A stretch of DNA of 32,331 bases, taken from NCBI GenBank assembly GCA_003163855.1, contig PLRJ01000237.1:1-32331 (forward strand), given 5' to 3'. The translations under genes were made by a program, and so were the position numbers. Positions within the stretch are counted from its first letter, which is position 1; every line of letters starts with the position of its first letter. The notes beneath the pieces were generated by a model. The model searched no databases and had not been told where the DNA came from. It worked only from the letters and a program-made list of their open reading frames with translations. Positions 1 to 9,084 of this stretch are shown here, piece after piece. The stretch is from Bryobacterales bacterium. GTDB lineage: Bacteria > Acidobacteriota > Terriglobia > Bryobacterales > Bryobacteraceae.

Positions 1-1151
1 ACATACGGCAGCGTTATGGAAAGGGTTAGCCCGCCAATTTTCGATATGAGAAAAGCGACACCGGCGCCCAGCGCTACGCCAATCAAACCTCCGAAAACGG
101 AAAGCATCACCGACTCGGTCAAAAATTGCAGCATAATATCGCTGCGGCGCGCTCCCAGGCTCTTGCGTACGCCGATCTCGCGCGTGCGCTCGGTTACGGA
201 AACCAGCATGATGTTCATCACCACGATGCCGCCTACCACCAGCGAGATTCCGGTGACGGGAACCACCACGGCGGCAATGACTCCCAGAATCTGCCCGACG
301 AAAGAGCGGATAGAATCGGGCGTCAGATTGTCGAAGTTATCCGGTTTGCCCGGTTGTGCATGAAAGCGGCTGCGCAGGGCGCTGCGCGTTACATCCAAAG
401 CCGCATCCAGGCTCAATCCTGTACCGGGAACGGCTTTGCCGAACACCGCCATGCCGCTGCGGGAACCATAGATGTCGCTGTAAACCGAGGTTGGAATATA
501 GACCGGGTTGTCGAGATTCTGTCCGAAGGCCGACCCTTGCCGCTCCAGCAATCCGACCACGGTGAACTCCTGGCCGCCGACGCGCAGCGGCTTGCCGATT
601 ACGTCCTCACCGAAGAAGAGCACATTGCGGATATCGTCGCCGATGACGGCCACGTGGATGTGGCGTTTTTCCTCGGCATCGGTAAAGAATCGTCCCTCCG
701 CCACCGGCACGTCGCGTATTTCGGGCAGCGTATAGGAGACACCAAGAATGCTGGCGCCTTCATAGACCTGGTTGTCGCCCTTCACGTCGTCAGTGCGCTG
801 CTGATAGGGACTGTAGATCACTTCATTGCCGGTCTCTTCGCGCAGGTAGGCAACATCTTCGGGGCGGATTCGCTTGTTCACGCGCTGCTTATCAGCCAGT
901 TGGCGGGCGCTCATTCGGCCCGTGGATGCTATCTGGGCAATCATGAAACTGTCGCTGCCAAAAGCCTTGGAAGTGATGTCCTGGGTGTATGATCCCAGGC
1001 CGTCGATGGCGGCGCCGACGAGGATGACGCTGGCCACGCCCATAATGATTCCCAGCAGAGTGAGAAAACTGCGCAGCTTGTGGGCGCGGATGGAATCAAA
1101 GGCCAACCCGGCCGCGATTGCTATGTTTGAGCTTTTCTCACTTTGTGCCAT
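1..1151 (-). CDS. MacB/FtsX-type ABC transporter permease, C-terminus cut by window edge
   Basis: This is an inner-membrane ABC permease of the MacB/FtsX class, which normally works with a separate ATPase to move or extrude substrates across the envelope. Reading from the ATG at 1151 gives about 383 residues running off the left edge without a stop. The N-terminus ([19 protein letters not shown]) is the typical first helix, followed by a MacB periplasmic core. The conserved stretch [18 protein letters not shown] lies between the next helices near residue 335, and the last visible helix is glycine- and alanine-rich. The missing piece should hold only the final helix. A purine-rich AGGAAGAGG lies about 15 nt before the ATG. 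The gene follows the KimA-like gene in the same direction with a 68-nt gap. The ATPase and membrane-fusion partners would lie outside the window, so the substrate is unknown. Confidence 0.9.
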   Translation of the reverse strand, partial: MAQSEKSSNIAIAAGLAFDSIRAHKLRSFLTLLGIIMGVASVILVGAAIDGLGSYTQDITSKAFGSDSFMIAQIASTGRMSARQLADKQRVNKRIRPEDVAYLREETGNEVIYSPYQQRTDDVKGDNQVYEGASILGVSYTLPEIRDVPVAEGRFFTDAEEKRHIHVAVIGDDIRNVLFFGEDVIGKPLRVGGQEFTVVGLLERQGSAFGQNLDNPVYIPTSVYSDIYGSRSGMAVFGKAVPGTGLSLDAALDVTRSALRSRFHAQPGKPDNFDNLTPDSIRSFVGQILGVIAAVVVPVTGISLVVGGIVVMNIMLVSVTERTREIGVRKSLGARRSDIMLQFLTESVMLSVFGGLIGVALGAGVAFLISKIGGLTLSITLPY

Positions 1152-1219
1152 AAATGTCGCGAAACGCCTCTTCCTAGCATCCCGCAATGTTTCTCTGGAC
1201 GCAGGTAAATCTTTGTAAC

Positions 1220-3085
1220 TTACTTGAGGTACCAGGGAATGTTCAGTACGGAAATATGATCGTTGCCGCGTATAAGCAAGTTGTACTTCAGTAAGGCCGC
1301 TCGCTGGGTGTGCAGGAAATAGGCGTACCATTTCCGCTCCACCAGTTCCGGCACGATGGTGACGATGCGCCGACCCGGATTCTCATCTGAGATCTTGCAT
1401 ACGTAATCCACAATGGGGGCAATTACGAACCGATACGGCGAGTGCAGTTGTATCAACTCGGGGCGGGGGTACCCGGCTTTCTCGGCTGGCGATTCCACAT
1501 ACTCATGCCACCGCGCGCAGAAAGCATCGGGCTTGTCTTCTTCAGCCACATGCAGTACCTTGATCTCTTTGGATATCTCCATCGCCTGGCGCAGCGCCAT
1601 CTGAGCTATATGGCTCCAATACGGCATAGGAACCACTACGATTGGTTCATGCAGACCCTGCATGTTCAGCGGCTCGATTGTGCGAACCTGTTGCGAAACG
1701 AAGTTGTAGTGGCGGCGAACCCAGTACATCAAGACAAGCACCGTGGGAATCAGCAGGACAATGATCCAGGCGCCGTCAGCAAACTTGGTGACTGCCACCA
1801 CAATGGTGGTGACGCCGGTGCCCAGCGCTCCCAAAGCGTTGATGAAGACGTAGTGCCAGTTAGTCTTACCCTCCTGCTTTATCCAATGTTTCACCATGCC
1901 GGCTTGCGACAGGGTAAAGGCCATAAAAGCACCCACTGCGTAAAGCGGAATTAAGCGGTCGGTAACGCCGCCAAAAAGGATGAGCAGGGCTCCGGTCACC
2001 ACGGCCAGCACAATAATGCCTTCCGAATACACCAGCCTGCGGCCCCGATTTCCAAAGGAAACGGGCATAAAGCTGTCCTCTGCCAGAATGCGGCAGACGC
2101 GGGGAAAATCGGCAAACGCGGTGTTGGCGGAAAAGATCAGCACCAGCAAAATGGATATGATCGCGACCGCATAGAAAGTGCCGCGTCCGGAAACCGCCAT
2201 CAGCATTATGGACAGGACACTTTGATATTGATCGCTGGTGGGATCGGTAGCCGTGATGCCATAGCCGCGCGCCACAAAGGCGATGCCGCCCAGCATCAGC
2301 ACCAGGCAGGCAATGATGATTCCGAGGGTTCGCTGCGCGGTGGGAACGGTTGGTTCGCGAAACGCTTTTACGCCATTGCTTACGGCCTCCACCCCAGTCA
2401 GCGCGGTACAACCGCTGGAAAAAGCCTTCAGCAGTAGCCAGAGGGTTACCGCTTCGGTGGCAGCCGGAGCGGGCGGGGGCGCCATTACCGGCGTGGGATG
2501 GCCGCCGGATGTCAGAATCTTGAAAACTCCCAGCCCAATCGCGATCATCATGCAAGCCAGGAATAAATATGTTGGCAGCATGAACAGGCCGCCCGATTCA
2601 CGCACTCCGCGCAGATTGACAACCGTTATAATCGCCAGCGCAACCAGGCACAGGGTGAGGGTGCGCGAGTGCAGCGAGGGAAGAGCGGATGTTAACGCCC
2701 CTATTCCAGCGGAGATGCCGACAGCTGCCGTCAGTACGTAGTCAATCATGAGCGCGGCCGCAGCCAGCAAGCCAGGAAATGTGCCCAGATTCTCATGCGC
2801 AACCGTGTAAGATCCACCGCCGCCAGGATAAGCGGCAATCGTTTGCCGGTATGAAAAAAATACAATAATCAGGAGCGCGATCAGGCAGGAAGTCAAGGGC
2901 AGAAGATGTTGCACGCTGGCCAAGCCCAGCGGTATCAGCAGCGTCATGGCAGCCTCGGGTCCGTATGCTGCTGAACTCAATGCATCCAGGCCAAAGATGG
3001 GAATGCCGGCAGCTACGCCGATCTGTTCCGCCCGTTCCTCTGAAGTGGCAAGCGGTTTTCCAATCAGGAAATCAATAATGGACAA
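1220..3085 (-). CDS. kimA: KimA-like potassium/proton symporter (APC superfamily)
   Basis: The 621-residue protein has about twelve membrane helices up to roughly residue 460, then a soluble C-terminal domain of about 150 residues ending in VLNIPWYLK. This matches the layout of Bacillus KimA (YdaO), a high-affinity K+ importer whose cytosolic domain binds c-di-AMP. The helix-1 signature [15 protein letters not shown] is present. Asp34, Tyr41 and Asp115 fall at the same spacing as the K+-site residues I recall for KimA (Asp36, Tyr43, Asp117). The start is a TTG at 3085, supported by a strong GGGGGA Shine-Dalgarno at 3095-3090; no in-frame ATG fits better. Many databases would call this an amino-acid permease. 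I prefer potassium uptake because of the three residues and the C-terminal domain, but transport is not proven by sequence. No c-di-AMP riboswitch is visible upstream. Confidence 0.85.
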   Translation of the reverse strand: MSIIDFLIGKPLATSEERAEQIGVAAGIPIFGLDALSSAAYGPEAAMTLLIPLGLASVQHLLPLTSCLIALLIIVFFSYRQTIAAYPGGGGSYTVAHENLGTFPGLLAAAALMIDYVLTAAVGISAGIGALTSALPSLHSRTLTLCLVALAIITVVNLRGVRESGGLFMLPTYLFLACMMIAIGLGVFKILTSGGHPTPVMAPPPAPAATEAVTLWLLLKAFSSGCTALTGVEAVSNGVKAFREPTVPTAQRTLGIIIACLVLMLGGIAFVARGYGITATDPTSDQYQSVLSIMLMAVSGRGTFYAVAIISILLVLIFSANTAFADFPRVCRILAEDSFMPVSFGNRGRRLVYSEGIIVLAVVTGALLILFGGVTDRLIPLYAVGAFMAFTLSQAGMVKHWIKQEGKTNWHYVFINALGALGTGVTTIVVAVTKFADGAWIIVLLIPTVLVLMYWVRRHYNFVSQQVRTIEPLNMQGLHEPIVVVPMPYWSHIAQMALRQAMEISKEIKVLHVAEEDKPDAFCARWHEYVESPAEKAGYPRPELIQLHSPYRFVIAPIVDYVCKISDENPGRRIVTIVPELVERKWYAYFLHTQRAALLKYNLLIRGNDHISVLNIPWYLK

Positions 3086-3134
3086 AGGGTCCCCCGTCCT
3101 GAACAGTCTCGCATCCCGGGTTTGATGCAGCTAC

Positions 3135-3157
3135 TTCACCAAGCCGGCTGTGGTGAA
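3135..3157. repeat. Bulged inverted repeat upstream of the KimA-like gene
   Basis: TTCACCA at 3135-3141 pairs with TGGTGAA at 3151-3157, and the spacer contains the palindrome AGCCGGCT, so the whole site is an 11-bp-arm inverted repeat with one bulged G. It lies about 50 bp before the KimA-like start, between that gene and the upstream peptidase gene. No T-run follows on either strand, so a protein-binding site or mRNA structure is more likely than a terminator. The role is inferred. Confidence 0.4.
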
Positions 3158-3314
3158 ACAATTCCTTAATTCAGATGCATTTTGCGCTGGACATCCCACC
3201 GACTGTTTAGATCGGAAAGCGGCCGGCTCGGGCGCAACGCCTTGTAGTTGGTGCAAGACGCCATGGCGGGCTAACTGGACGAGTCGGCGAAACACGCGAA
3301 ACGCACGGTCGCTT

Positions 3315-3331
3315 CTAAGCCGTCGGCTTAG
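3315..3331 (-). terminator. Hairpin overlapping the peptidase stop codon (weak terminator candidate)
   Basis: CTAAGCC (3315-3321) and GGCTTAG (3325-3331) form a perfect 7-bp stem with a 3-nt loop that includes the stop codon of the M20 peptidase. There is no U-run after it on the minus strand, so it may stabilise the 3' end or be incidental rather than terminate. Confidence 0.3.
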
Positions 3332-4715
3332 CCAGAATCTTGACCAGCTCATACAAAAAAGTCTGCCCTTCATAGAACGCCTGCACCGACATGCGCTCAT
3401 CCCTGCCATGCATGCGCATATCGTCCGTGTCCATGAAGAACCCTTGTACGCCGTAAGTGGGAATATTCTGCGCTCGCAGGTAACGCCCGTCAGTGGCGCC
3501 CATCACCATCATCGGAACCGACGGTACCGACGGCCACAGCGAGTCCGTAACTCGGTTGATAGCCTTCAATACATCGGGGCGCAACGGTGATGGCGGAGAC
3601 TGCACGAATTGCGAGAGCAGCTTTACGTCCACCTGATCGTCGGCCACCACCTTCTTTAACGAATTGTGCACAAAATCAACCGAATCTTCGGGCAGCACGC
3701 GGCAGTTCACATTAGCCGCCGCCAGTTGCGGTAAGGCGTTCAGCGCATGGCCGCCTTCCAGTTGCGTGGCGACACAGGTGGTGCGCAGCGTCGCGTTCCA
3801 GGCGGTTGACGCCGCAGCTACGCGCTGCATCGCGTCGGGCGAACCTTGCGCCACCCCCGCCAGTTCAGCGGCGATCGGTCCCGTTTGGATTTTCGACATC
3901 CGCTCGAAATAAACCCGCGTGACGTCATTGATCTTCAGTGGGAAAGCGAAGCGGCTCATGCGGTCGAGCGCGCCCGCCAGATGATAGATGGCGTTATCCG
4001 GTACCGGCATCGAACTGTGGCCGCCCTTGTTATGCACTTCCAGCCGGAAATTGAGAACGTATTTCTCGCTCACCTGAATGTCGTTTGAGATCTTCTTGCC
4101 ATGCGCCATTTCGCCCCAGCCGCCTTCATTCAGGCAGTATTCAGCATCTATCAGGTCCTTGTGATTCTTAAGCAGCCATTCGACCCCGTTGTAGGGGCCA
4201 CCGCCTTCTTCATCGGCCGTGAGCGCAACGATGATGTCGCGGTCGGGCTTAAAGCCTTCACGCTTATAGCGAATCAGGTTCGCGATCCAGACCGCCGCCT
4301 GCGCCTTGTCGTCGGCCGTACCTCGGCCATAGAAGTAGCCGTCTTTTTCGACAAACGTGAAGGGGTCCATACTCCAGTCTTCTGGCTTGGCTTCGACAAC
4401 ATCGGTATGAGCCAGAAGCAGAATGGGCTTGGCGGCGCCGCTGCCGTGATAACGGACGACCAGGTTGAATTTCTTGGGAATGGCGCCTCCGAGATAAATA
4501 TCGGAGGCAGGGAAGCCGGCGGTCCGCAGCCGATCGGCCATCGCTTCGGCCACTGGAGTCGTGGCGCCTGTAGTGAAACCTGATTTGATTTCGATGATCT
4601 GCTTATAGATGCTGAGGGCGAGCTGCTTGTCCGCTTCCGGCGGCATAGTTTGGGAAGCGGAAAGCAAGGGCAGGCGAAGGGTGACCAGCAGCATGAGCTG
4701 GAGGATTAAGCGCAT
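3315..4715 (-). CDS. Exported M20 family zinc metallopeptidase
   Basis: A 466-residue di-zinc peptidase of the M20 (ArgE/DapE/CPG2/carboxypeptidase) family with an N-terminal signal peptide (hydrophobic to about residue 20, ending LSASQ), so it probably acts in the periplasm. The metal and catalytic residues are readable: His103 and Asp105 (AHTDVV), bridging Asp135 in GRGTADDK, the Glu pair 169-170 in TADEEGG, and a late HGRDER that fits the final histidine ligand. The dimerisation (lid) insert starts near residue 215 with KGGHSSMP. Length is usual for exported members, which cleave short peptides from the C-terminus or remove N-acyl groups; the exact substrate is not readable. The ATG at 4715 lies 48 bp from the divergently transcribed RidA-type gene, so the two may share a control region. 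The stop codon sits in a hairpin. Confidence 0.92.
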   Translation of the reverse strand: MRLILQLMLLVTLRLPLLSASQTMPPEADKQLALSIYKQIIEIKSGFTTGATTPVAEAMADRLRTAGFPASDIYLGGAIPKKFNLVVRYHGSGAAKPILLLAHTDVVEAKPEDWSMDPFTFVEKDGYFYGRGTADDKAQAAVWIANLIRYKREGFKPDRDIIVALTADEEGGGPYNGVEWLLKNHKDLIDAEYCLNEGGWGEMAHGKKISNDIQVSEKYVLNFRLEVHNKGGHSSMPVPDNAIYHLAGALDRMSRFAFPLKINDVTRVYFERMSKIQTGPIAAELAGVAQGSPDAMQRVAAASTAWNATLRTTCVATQLEGGHALNALPQLAAANVNCRVLPEDSVDFVHNSLKKVVADDQVDVKLLSQFVQSPPSPLRPDVLKAINRVTDSLWPSVPSVPMMVMGATDGRYLRAQNIPTYGVQGFFMDTDDMRMHGRDERMSVQAFYEGQTFLYELVKILAKPTA

Positions 4716-4763
4716 GTTGCATTATTTCATGGCGGACAGGCTACGCTAGAACGGTAAATACGG

Positions 4764-5840
4764 ATGCACCATTTTTCCATCGGCGCGGTCAGTGCCGCGC
4801 TCCTTTTAAGCCTTGTATCAATCGCCGCAGGCCAAAAGCCTGACAAAAGGTACGAAGAACCGAAACCCCAGGTTTTGCCTCTTCCGGCGGAACTGCCCAT
4901 GGCCCTCACCGCCGACGCCGACGCGCTCGATTTTCATATCTCGCCGCTGTTACGTTCCGGCGGTTTGTCGGCGCAGATACGCCAGAGCTTGAATGATTTG
5001 ATTCGCGATACGCACGGCGAGACCATAGTCAAGCTGCGCGCATTTGTCGCCGGAACGGGCGATGCGCGGCGCGTGCAGTCGGAAGTCGTCGGCATTTTCT
5101 CCCAGAACAAGCTACCCTTTCCGGTCTTAAGCATCATTCAAGTCGGCGGACTGGGATCGGAGGCGGCGCAGGTGGTGATTGAGGCCGTCGTTTCCACACA
5201 TAAGACGGTCAATCCGGATGGTCTGGCCTTCATTACCGGCCAGTATGGGCAAACATTTGCCGAAGCCTTTGAACATCTCAAGAAAAGCGTGAACCTGGCT
5301 CATGTCAATCCGGACAAAGTTTTGAGTACTACCTGTTACACGCCGGTTTACGACTACGAAGCGCGCCGCGCGATGTTGCAGGCCGCCTTTCCCAAAACCG
5401 AGATTGATATCGTGCAGGCGCTGCGCTCCCCGGCTACCGACGCCAGCATGTGTGAGGCAGTGGGACAGTTAGATCAGGCGCCGCAGCAAGGCGCGCTGGT
5501 TTGGATGCAGGCGGAACATACCACACTGGTGAACACCAAACGCCTTATCTTTACTGGCTTGCAGTTGTGTTTCGGGAGTTTCCTGGACGATGCCCAGGAA
5601 GCGCTGCAGCGCCTGGAGAAGGCGGCGGCAGCGGTGGGCGAGAAATCGTCCGCGGTGCAGATCAACACCTTCTCCCTGACCCCGGCTGCGGGTTCGGCGC
5701 TGCGCAAAACCACCGGCTTCCCACCCAGCACCTTCACCGTGCAGACGGTGGAAGGTTTAACAGCCATTGATGCCACCGCGGGGATTGACGCGATTCTGGC
5801 GCCGGGCGTAGAATCGGCGGTTCTGGTGCCGCAGGAGTAG
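4764..5840 (+). CDS. Exported protein with three RidA/YjgF-like units
   Basis: The 358-residue product begins with a signal peptide (helix to about residue 22, AAGQ). By eye it contains three consecutive RidA-like (chorismate-mutase-like trimer fold) units at about 48-145, 150-238 and 256-348. Each has the pattern of a long helix ([36 protein letters not shown]), a strand such as [10 protein letters not shown] or [10 protein letters not shown], and a closing strand-helix (VVIEAVV, CEAVGQL, GIDAILA). RidA hydrolyses reactive enamines/imines using an arginine in a P-x-R-S context. In unit I the place reads FPVLS, in unit II FPKTE and in unit III PPSTF, so the arginine appears absent from all three. 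The gene stops 8 nt before the KDG kinase start and may be translated with it. The deaminase role is doubtful; a fused trimer used for ligand binding is an inference. Confidence 0.75.
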   Translation: MHHFSIGAVSAALLLSLVSIAAGQKPDKRYEEPKPQVLPLPAELPMALTADADALDFHISPLLRSGGLSAQIRQSLNDLIRDTHGETIVKLRAFVAGTGDARRVQSEVVGIFSQNKLPFPVLSIIQVGGLGSEAAQVVIEAVVSTHKTVNPDGLAFITGQYGQTFAEAFEHLKKSVNLAHVNPDKVLSTTCYTPVYDYEARRAMLQAAFPKTEIDIVQALRSPATDASMCEAVGQLDQAPQQGALVWMQAEHTTLVNTKRLIFTGLQLCFGSFLDDAQEALQRLEKAAAAVGEKSSAVQINTFSLTPAAGSALRKTTGFPPSTFTVQTVEGLTAIDATAGIDAILAPGVESAVLVPQE

Positions 5841-5848
5841 GGACATTT

Positions 5849-6880
5849 ATGAGTGGATATGTAGCGACTTTTGGTGAGATTATGTTGCGGCTGACGCCGC
5901 CCGGATTTGAACGGCTGCTGCAATCGCCTGTACTGCAGGCGACCTTTGGCGGCGGGGAAGCGAACGTGGCGGTGTCGCTTGCGCAACTGGGTCAGAAGAG
6001 CCGGTTTATCACGGTGCTGCCCCCGAACGTCATTACGAACGCGTTCTTAGGCGAGCTGCGCCGCTTTGGAGTGGATGACAGCCAGATTGTGCATGGGCCC
6101 GGGCGGCTGGGCATCTACTTTGTGGAAACCGGTGCCAACCAGCGTCCATCCAAAGTGCTTTACGATCGTGAAAATAGCGCACTGGCGCTGGCCAAGTGTG
6201 GCGCCATCGACTGGACGGCAGCCTTCAAAGACGCCGACTGGTTCCACATTACCGGCATCACGCCGGCCATCAGCGCTTCGGCGGCAGAACTGGCTCTGGA
6301 GTCGGTGCAGGCGGCGAAAAAGCTGGGGCTGCAGGTGTCGTGCGACTTGAATTTCAGGCAGAATCTTTGGAAATGGGGCAAGATGGCGGGCGAAGTGATG
6401 CCCGAACTGATGAAGCACACCGACGTTTGTATCGCCAACGAGGAAGACTGCCAGAAGTGCATCAACGTGCATGTGGATATCGATGTGGAATCGGGTAGTT
6501 TGGAGCGCGCCAAATACAAGGAGCTATGTGAGCGTGTGGTGGCGACGTACCCTGGTGTGAAGATGCTGGCCGTGACCCTGCGCGAGAGCAAAAGCGCGTC
6601 GCACAACGGCTGGTCGGCGTGCCTCTTCGACGGCAAGGATTTTTTGCTAAGCCGCAGCTACGAGATTACCCATATTGTGGACCGCGTGGGTGGCGGCGAC
6701 AGTTTTGCGGCGGGTTTGATCTATGGGCTAAGGCAGTTAGCAACCCCAGCTGAGGCGCTGGAGTTCGCGGTGGCGGCCTCCGCGCTGAAGCATTCCATTC
6801 CGGGCGACTTCAACCGGGTTTCGGCGGAGGAAGTGAAGGCGCTAGTGAGCGGCGGCGGATCGGGACGGGTACAGCGTTGA
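5849..6880 (+). CDS. kdgK: 2-keto-3-deoxygluconate kinase-like sugar kinase (PfkB family)
   Basis: A cytosolic 343-residue PfkB/ribokinase-family kinase. It most resembles KDG kinase, which phosphorylates 2-keto-3-deoxygluconate to KDPG in hexuronate/pectin breakdown and the Entner-Doudoroff branch. The N-terminal sugar-binding motif [13 protein letters not shown] (33-45), the family strand DLNFR (166-170) and the ATP-site/catalytic motif [11 protein letters not shown] (280-290) are all visible; Asp284 is the predicted base, with GGGD replacing the more usual GAGD. Length is normal for the family. The ATG at 5849 is 8 nt after the RidA-type stop, with GGAGTAGGGAC as ribosome-binding region, which suggests an operon of the two genes. 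An insertion rich in charged residues at about 205-225 is typical of KdgK-like proteins. Other PfkB substrates such as 2-keto-3-deoxygalactonate cannot be excluded. Confidence 0.88.
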   Translation: MSGYVATFGEIMLRLTPPGFERLLQSPVLQATFGGGEANVAVSLAQLGQKSRFITVLPPNVITNAFLGELRRFGVDDSQIVHGPGRLGIYFVETGANQRPSKVLYDRENSALALAKCGAIDWTAAFKDADWFHITGITPAISASAAELALESVQAAKKLGLQVSCDLNFRQNLWKWGKMAGEVMPELMKHTDVCIANEEDCQKCINVHVDIDVESGSLERAKYKELCERVVATYPGVKMLAVTLRESKSASHNGWSACLFDGKDFLLSRSYEITHIVDRVGGGDSFAAGLIYGLRQLATPAEALEFAVAASALKHSIPGDFNRVSAEEVKALVSGGGSGRVQR

Positions 6881-6890
6881 AACTCATCGC

Positions 6891-6896
6891 TATAAT
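6891..6896 (+). promoter_or_regulatory. TATAAT -10-like box before the VWFA gene
   Basis: A perfect TATAAT lies 21 nt before the ATG at 6918 and just after the kdgK stop. No convincing -35 hexamer is seen at 16-18 bp, so this is a candidate only. It would give a short leader and separate expression of the VWFA gene from the kinase operon. Confidence 0.35.
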
Positions 6897-6917
6897 CCAA
6901 AGCAGGCCATAACAAAT

Positions 6918-8126
6918 ATGCAGTTTTATAAGGCGATGAGAGCCGGTATGGTTTGCGCGCTCCTGTCAGCAGGGCTGGTTAGTGCGCAGCAGCCGGCGCA
7001 GTCGAGTGATCCAAACGCCCGCGGCGAAGTGACCAAGGAAGCCCTCAAAGCAGCCGCGGCAGCCGCTGCGGCTAAGGGCGGGGGAACGGCGGCAACTAGC
7101 AGCACTTCCGGCAGCAGCGAAGCCACCGTGCCGGGAGTAACCGAAGCACCCAAGCTGAGCGATCCGAAAGACACCAATAATCCATTCTCGATTTCAGTGA
7201 ATGAAGTCATTGTTCCAGTGACAGTTACCGACGACAAGGGCCGCTTTGTGTCTGATCTCGATAAGAGCGACTTCCAGATCTTCGAGCAGAACAAGCTGCA
7301 GAACATCCGCTTCTTCACCCGCGAGCGCAACCAGCCTGTGGTGATTGGATTTCTTCTGGATATGAGTTCGGGTAGCCGCATTCACTGGGAGAATTTTCAA
7401 AATGCAGCTATCGAACTAGTCCAGAATCTGTTAACCGGAGACCCGAAGTATGCTGGCTATCTGATTGATTACGGGCAAGATGCCGAAGTGGCGGTGAACA
7501 CTACAACCGACCCTGAGCTGATGGTGGAGAAGATCCGGCATTTGAAGCCGGGCGGCGGTTCCGCCCTCTACGATGCCATTTTTCTAGCCTGCACTAACCG
7601 CAAACTTGTGCATGGCGAGCCGATTGAACCCCGGCGCGTCATCGTGATTGTCGGCGACGGCCATGATAACGCTAGCAAACACAGCCTGGCTCAAGTGCTG
7701 GAGTTAGCCAGCCGCAACCAGGTGACCATCTATTGCATCTCGACGCAGGCGTTCGGCTTTACTAATGAAAGCGACGCCAACCTGGTGAAACTGGCCACCG
7801 AAACCGGCGGGCGAGTAGTGTATCCGCTAGGGGATGTCTACAAGGATACCGACGGGTACCTTTCCCATCCATCGGATGACGGCAACTATGCTCTGACCGT
7901 GGGTGTGGGCGCTTACCGATCGGCAGTAGACGGGCGTATGTACCGCGCTGTAGCCGACATCGCGGGCGAGGTGACCCTCCAGTACATCATCCGTTATGTG
8001 TCGAATAATCCTACGGAAAAAGCCTACCGCAATGTAAAAGTGGTGGTAGACCTTGGAAACGTAAAGGTAAGAGCCCGTAAGGGCTATTACGCGACTAGTA
8101 TAGGTAACGAAGGCGGGAGCCCTTAG
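6918..8126 (+). CDS. Exported VWFA-related protein, acidobacterial type
   Basis: A 402-residue protein with a signal peptide (to about residue 23, VSAQQ) followed by a low-complexity linker rich in Ala, Gly, Ser and Thr (about 35-75). The von Willebrand factor A-like domain begins near residue 95 with the family hallmark FSISVNEVIVPVTVTDDKG and a SDLDKSDFQIFE stretch, typical of the VWFA-related family that is strongly expanded in Acidobacteriota. The metal-site motif is LLDMSSGSR, a slight variant of the classical DxSGS, and VIVGDGHDNAS supplies the later MIDAS segment. The C-terminus YRNVKVVVDLGNVKVRARKGYY is also typical. Function in these bacteria is not established; extracytoplasmic metal-dependent protein binding is the family-based expectation. 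It stands alone between kdgK and the S24 gene. Confidence 0.88.
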   Translation: MQFYKAMRAGMVCALLSAGLVSAQQPAQSSDPNARGEVTKEALKAAAAAAAAKGGGTAATSSTSGSSEATVPGVTEAPKLSDPKDTNNPFSISVNEVIVPVTVTDDKGRFVSDLDKSDFQIFEQNKLQNIRFFTRERNQPVVIGFLLDMSSGSRIHWENFQNAAIELVQNLLTGDPKYAGYLIDYGQDAEVAVNTTTDPELMVEKIRHLKPGGGSALYDAIFLACTNRKLVHGEPIEPRRVIVIVGDGHDNASKHSLAQVLELASRNQVTIYCISTQAFGFTNESDANLVKLATETGGRVVYPLGDVYKDTDGYLSHPSDDGNYALTVGVGAYRSAVDGRMYRAVADIAGEVTLQYIIRYVSNNPTEKAYRNVKVVVDLGNVKVRARKGYYATSIGNEGGSP

Positions 8127-8203
8127 TACTGGCGGCACATCACAGGCCGTAAGACTATAGGCAGCGGCCCCAAGAGACGATAAGCTGTTGAATGAGGATA
8201 GGA

Positions 8204-8213
8204 AGACTAGTCT
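8204..8213. promoter_or_regulatory. 10-bp palindrome upstream of the S24 gene
   Basis: AGACTAGTCT is a perfect palindrome 35 bp before the ATG at 8249. S24-type proteins are often found in damage-controlled circuits, so an operator role is conceivable. A 10-bp palindrome can also occur by chance, and the site does not match an operator I recognise. Confidence 0.25.
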
Positions 8214-8248
8214 GAGGCGCCAAGCCCGGCTTTTCTGACCGGTTCAAA

Positions 8249-9061
8249 ATGTCAGCACGCGTCGTCAGCATAGTAGAGTACCAGCCCAAGCAGGGTCAAT
8301 ACTCGTTGTTAGTCTCGGATCTGCCCGGGCGGGGCATGCAGACTTTAGGCGTTCTCCTGCTAGATGCCGAAACTAATACACTCCATATCCGCTTGCGACG
8401 CGATTGGGACGCACTGGCGTCGGAAGAAGATGCCGAAGTTCTGGCCGCACTCGAAGACGACTTAGCCGCGCAGGCGCGCGAAGAAGGCGGCGAGGCCGTG
8501 CTGGAGCGTCTGACCGACTGGGCGTCGGGCTCCATTCGCGTGACGGATCGCGAGTCGGTTATGGTTCGCAATTTTCAGCGCACCCTGGGTGAGTTGTACC
8601 GCCAGCACGTGCCCGCACAGGTGCTGCGCTTCCGCACGCATCTGCCACGCTATTCGTTGGTGGTTGCGGCTGGGACCTTTCTAACTAATCCCGAAGATAT
8701 CGAAGCGGAACACTGGATTGAGGCTCCCCCCGATCTGCGGTTGGACGACGATATGTTTGTGGCCCGCGTCCAGGGCCAGTCGATGGAGCCGAAGATTCCC
8801 AACGGCAGCTTGTGTGTGTTTCGCCGCCGCGTGGTGGGTTCCAGAAACGGCCGCCTGGTGCTGGTCCGCAACGCCGAACTGGCCGACGATAACCAGTACA
8901 CGGTCAAGCGCTACCGCAGTGTAAAGGTAGAGGGCGAAGACAGTATGGTGCAAACGCGCATACGGCTGGAGAGCCTGAATCCGGCGTTTCCGTCATGGGA
9001 CCTGGACGAAGATCCTGAGAAATATCAGATCATGGCGGAATTTGTCCGCGTCCTCGAGTAG
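8249..9061 (+). CDS. LexA/UmuD-like S24 autopeptidase with a non-HTH N-terminal domain
   Basis: The 270-residue protein ends in a complete peptidase S24 domain (about 130-270). A putative Ala141-Gly142 cleavage site (LVVAAGTF) is followed 36 residues later by the nucleophile Ser178 in VQGQSMEP and then by the general base Lys220 in YTVKRY. These spacings are close to those of LexA, whose domain cuts itself when RecA-DNA filaments form. LexA has an HTH domain in front; here residues 1-115 instead read as a mixed domain (YSLLVSDL, TLGVLLLDAETNTLHIRL) with an acidic helix at about 58-85. It recalls DUF3037-like proteins and shows no HTH. It therefore cannot be a simple LexA. Signal-dependent self-cleavage releasing the N-terminal domain is an inference. 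The start has no strong Shine-Dalgarno. It is followed by a DinB-fold gene 23 nt downstream. Confidence 0.82.
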   Translation: MSARVVSIVEYQPKQGQYSLLVSDLPGRGMQTLGVLLLDAETNTLHIRLRRDWDALASEEDAEVLAALEDDLAAQAREEGGEAVLERLTDWASGSIRVTDRESVMVRNFQRTLGELYRQHVPAQVLRFRTHLPRYSLVVAAGTFLTNPEDIEAEHWIEAPPDLRLDDDMFVARVQGQSMEPKIPNGSLCVFRRRVVGSRNGRLVLVRNAELADDNQYTVKRYRSVKVEGEDSMVQTRIRLESLNPAFPSWDLDEDPEKYQIMAEFVRVLE

Positions 9062-9072
9062 CCGTTTTCGAC

Positions 9073-9078
9073 TATACT
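9073..9078 (+). promoter_or_regulatory. TATACT -10-like box directly before the DinB-fold gene
   Basis: TATACT ends 6 nt before the ATG at 9085, and GGGGCG fills the gap. If it is a -10 element the transcript would be leaderless or nearly so. If not, GGGG may serve as a close ribosome-binding site in a message continuing from the S24 gene. No -35 hexamer is evident. Confidence 0.3.
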
Positions 9079-9084
9079 GGGGCG

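Noticed and set aside
126..992. Long plus-strand open frame of 288 codons
   Set aside because: It lies antisense to the MacB/FtsX permease, has no recognisable domain and its composition is that of a shadow frame.
3086..3314. Possible c-di-AMP (ydaO) riboswitch upstream of the KimA-like gene, suggested by GGGGGACCC
   Set aside because: Only this single element is present, it overlaps the ribosome-binding site, and the other conserved riboswitch blocks are not seen.
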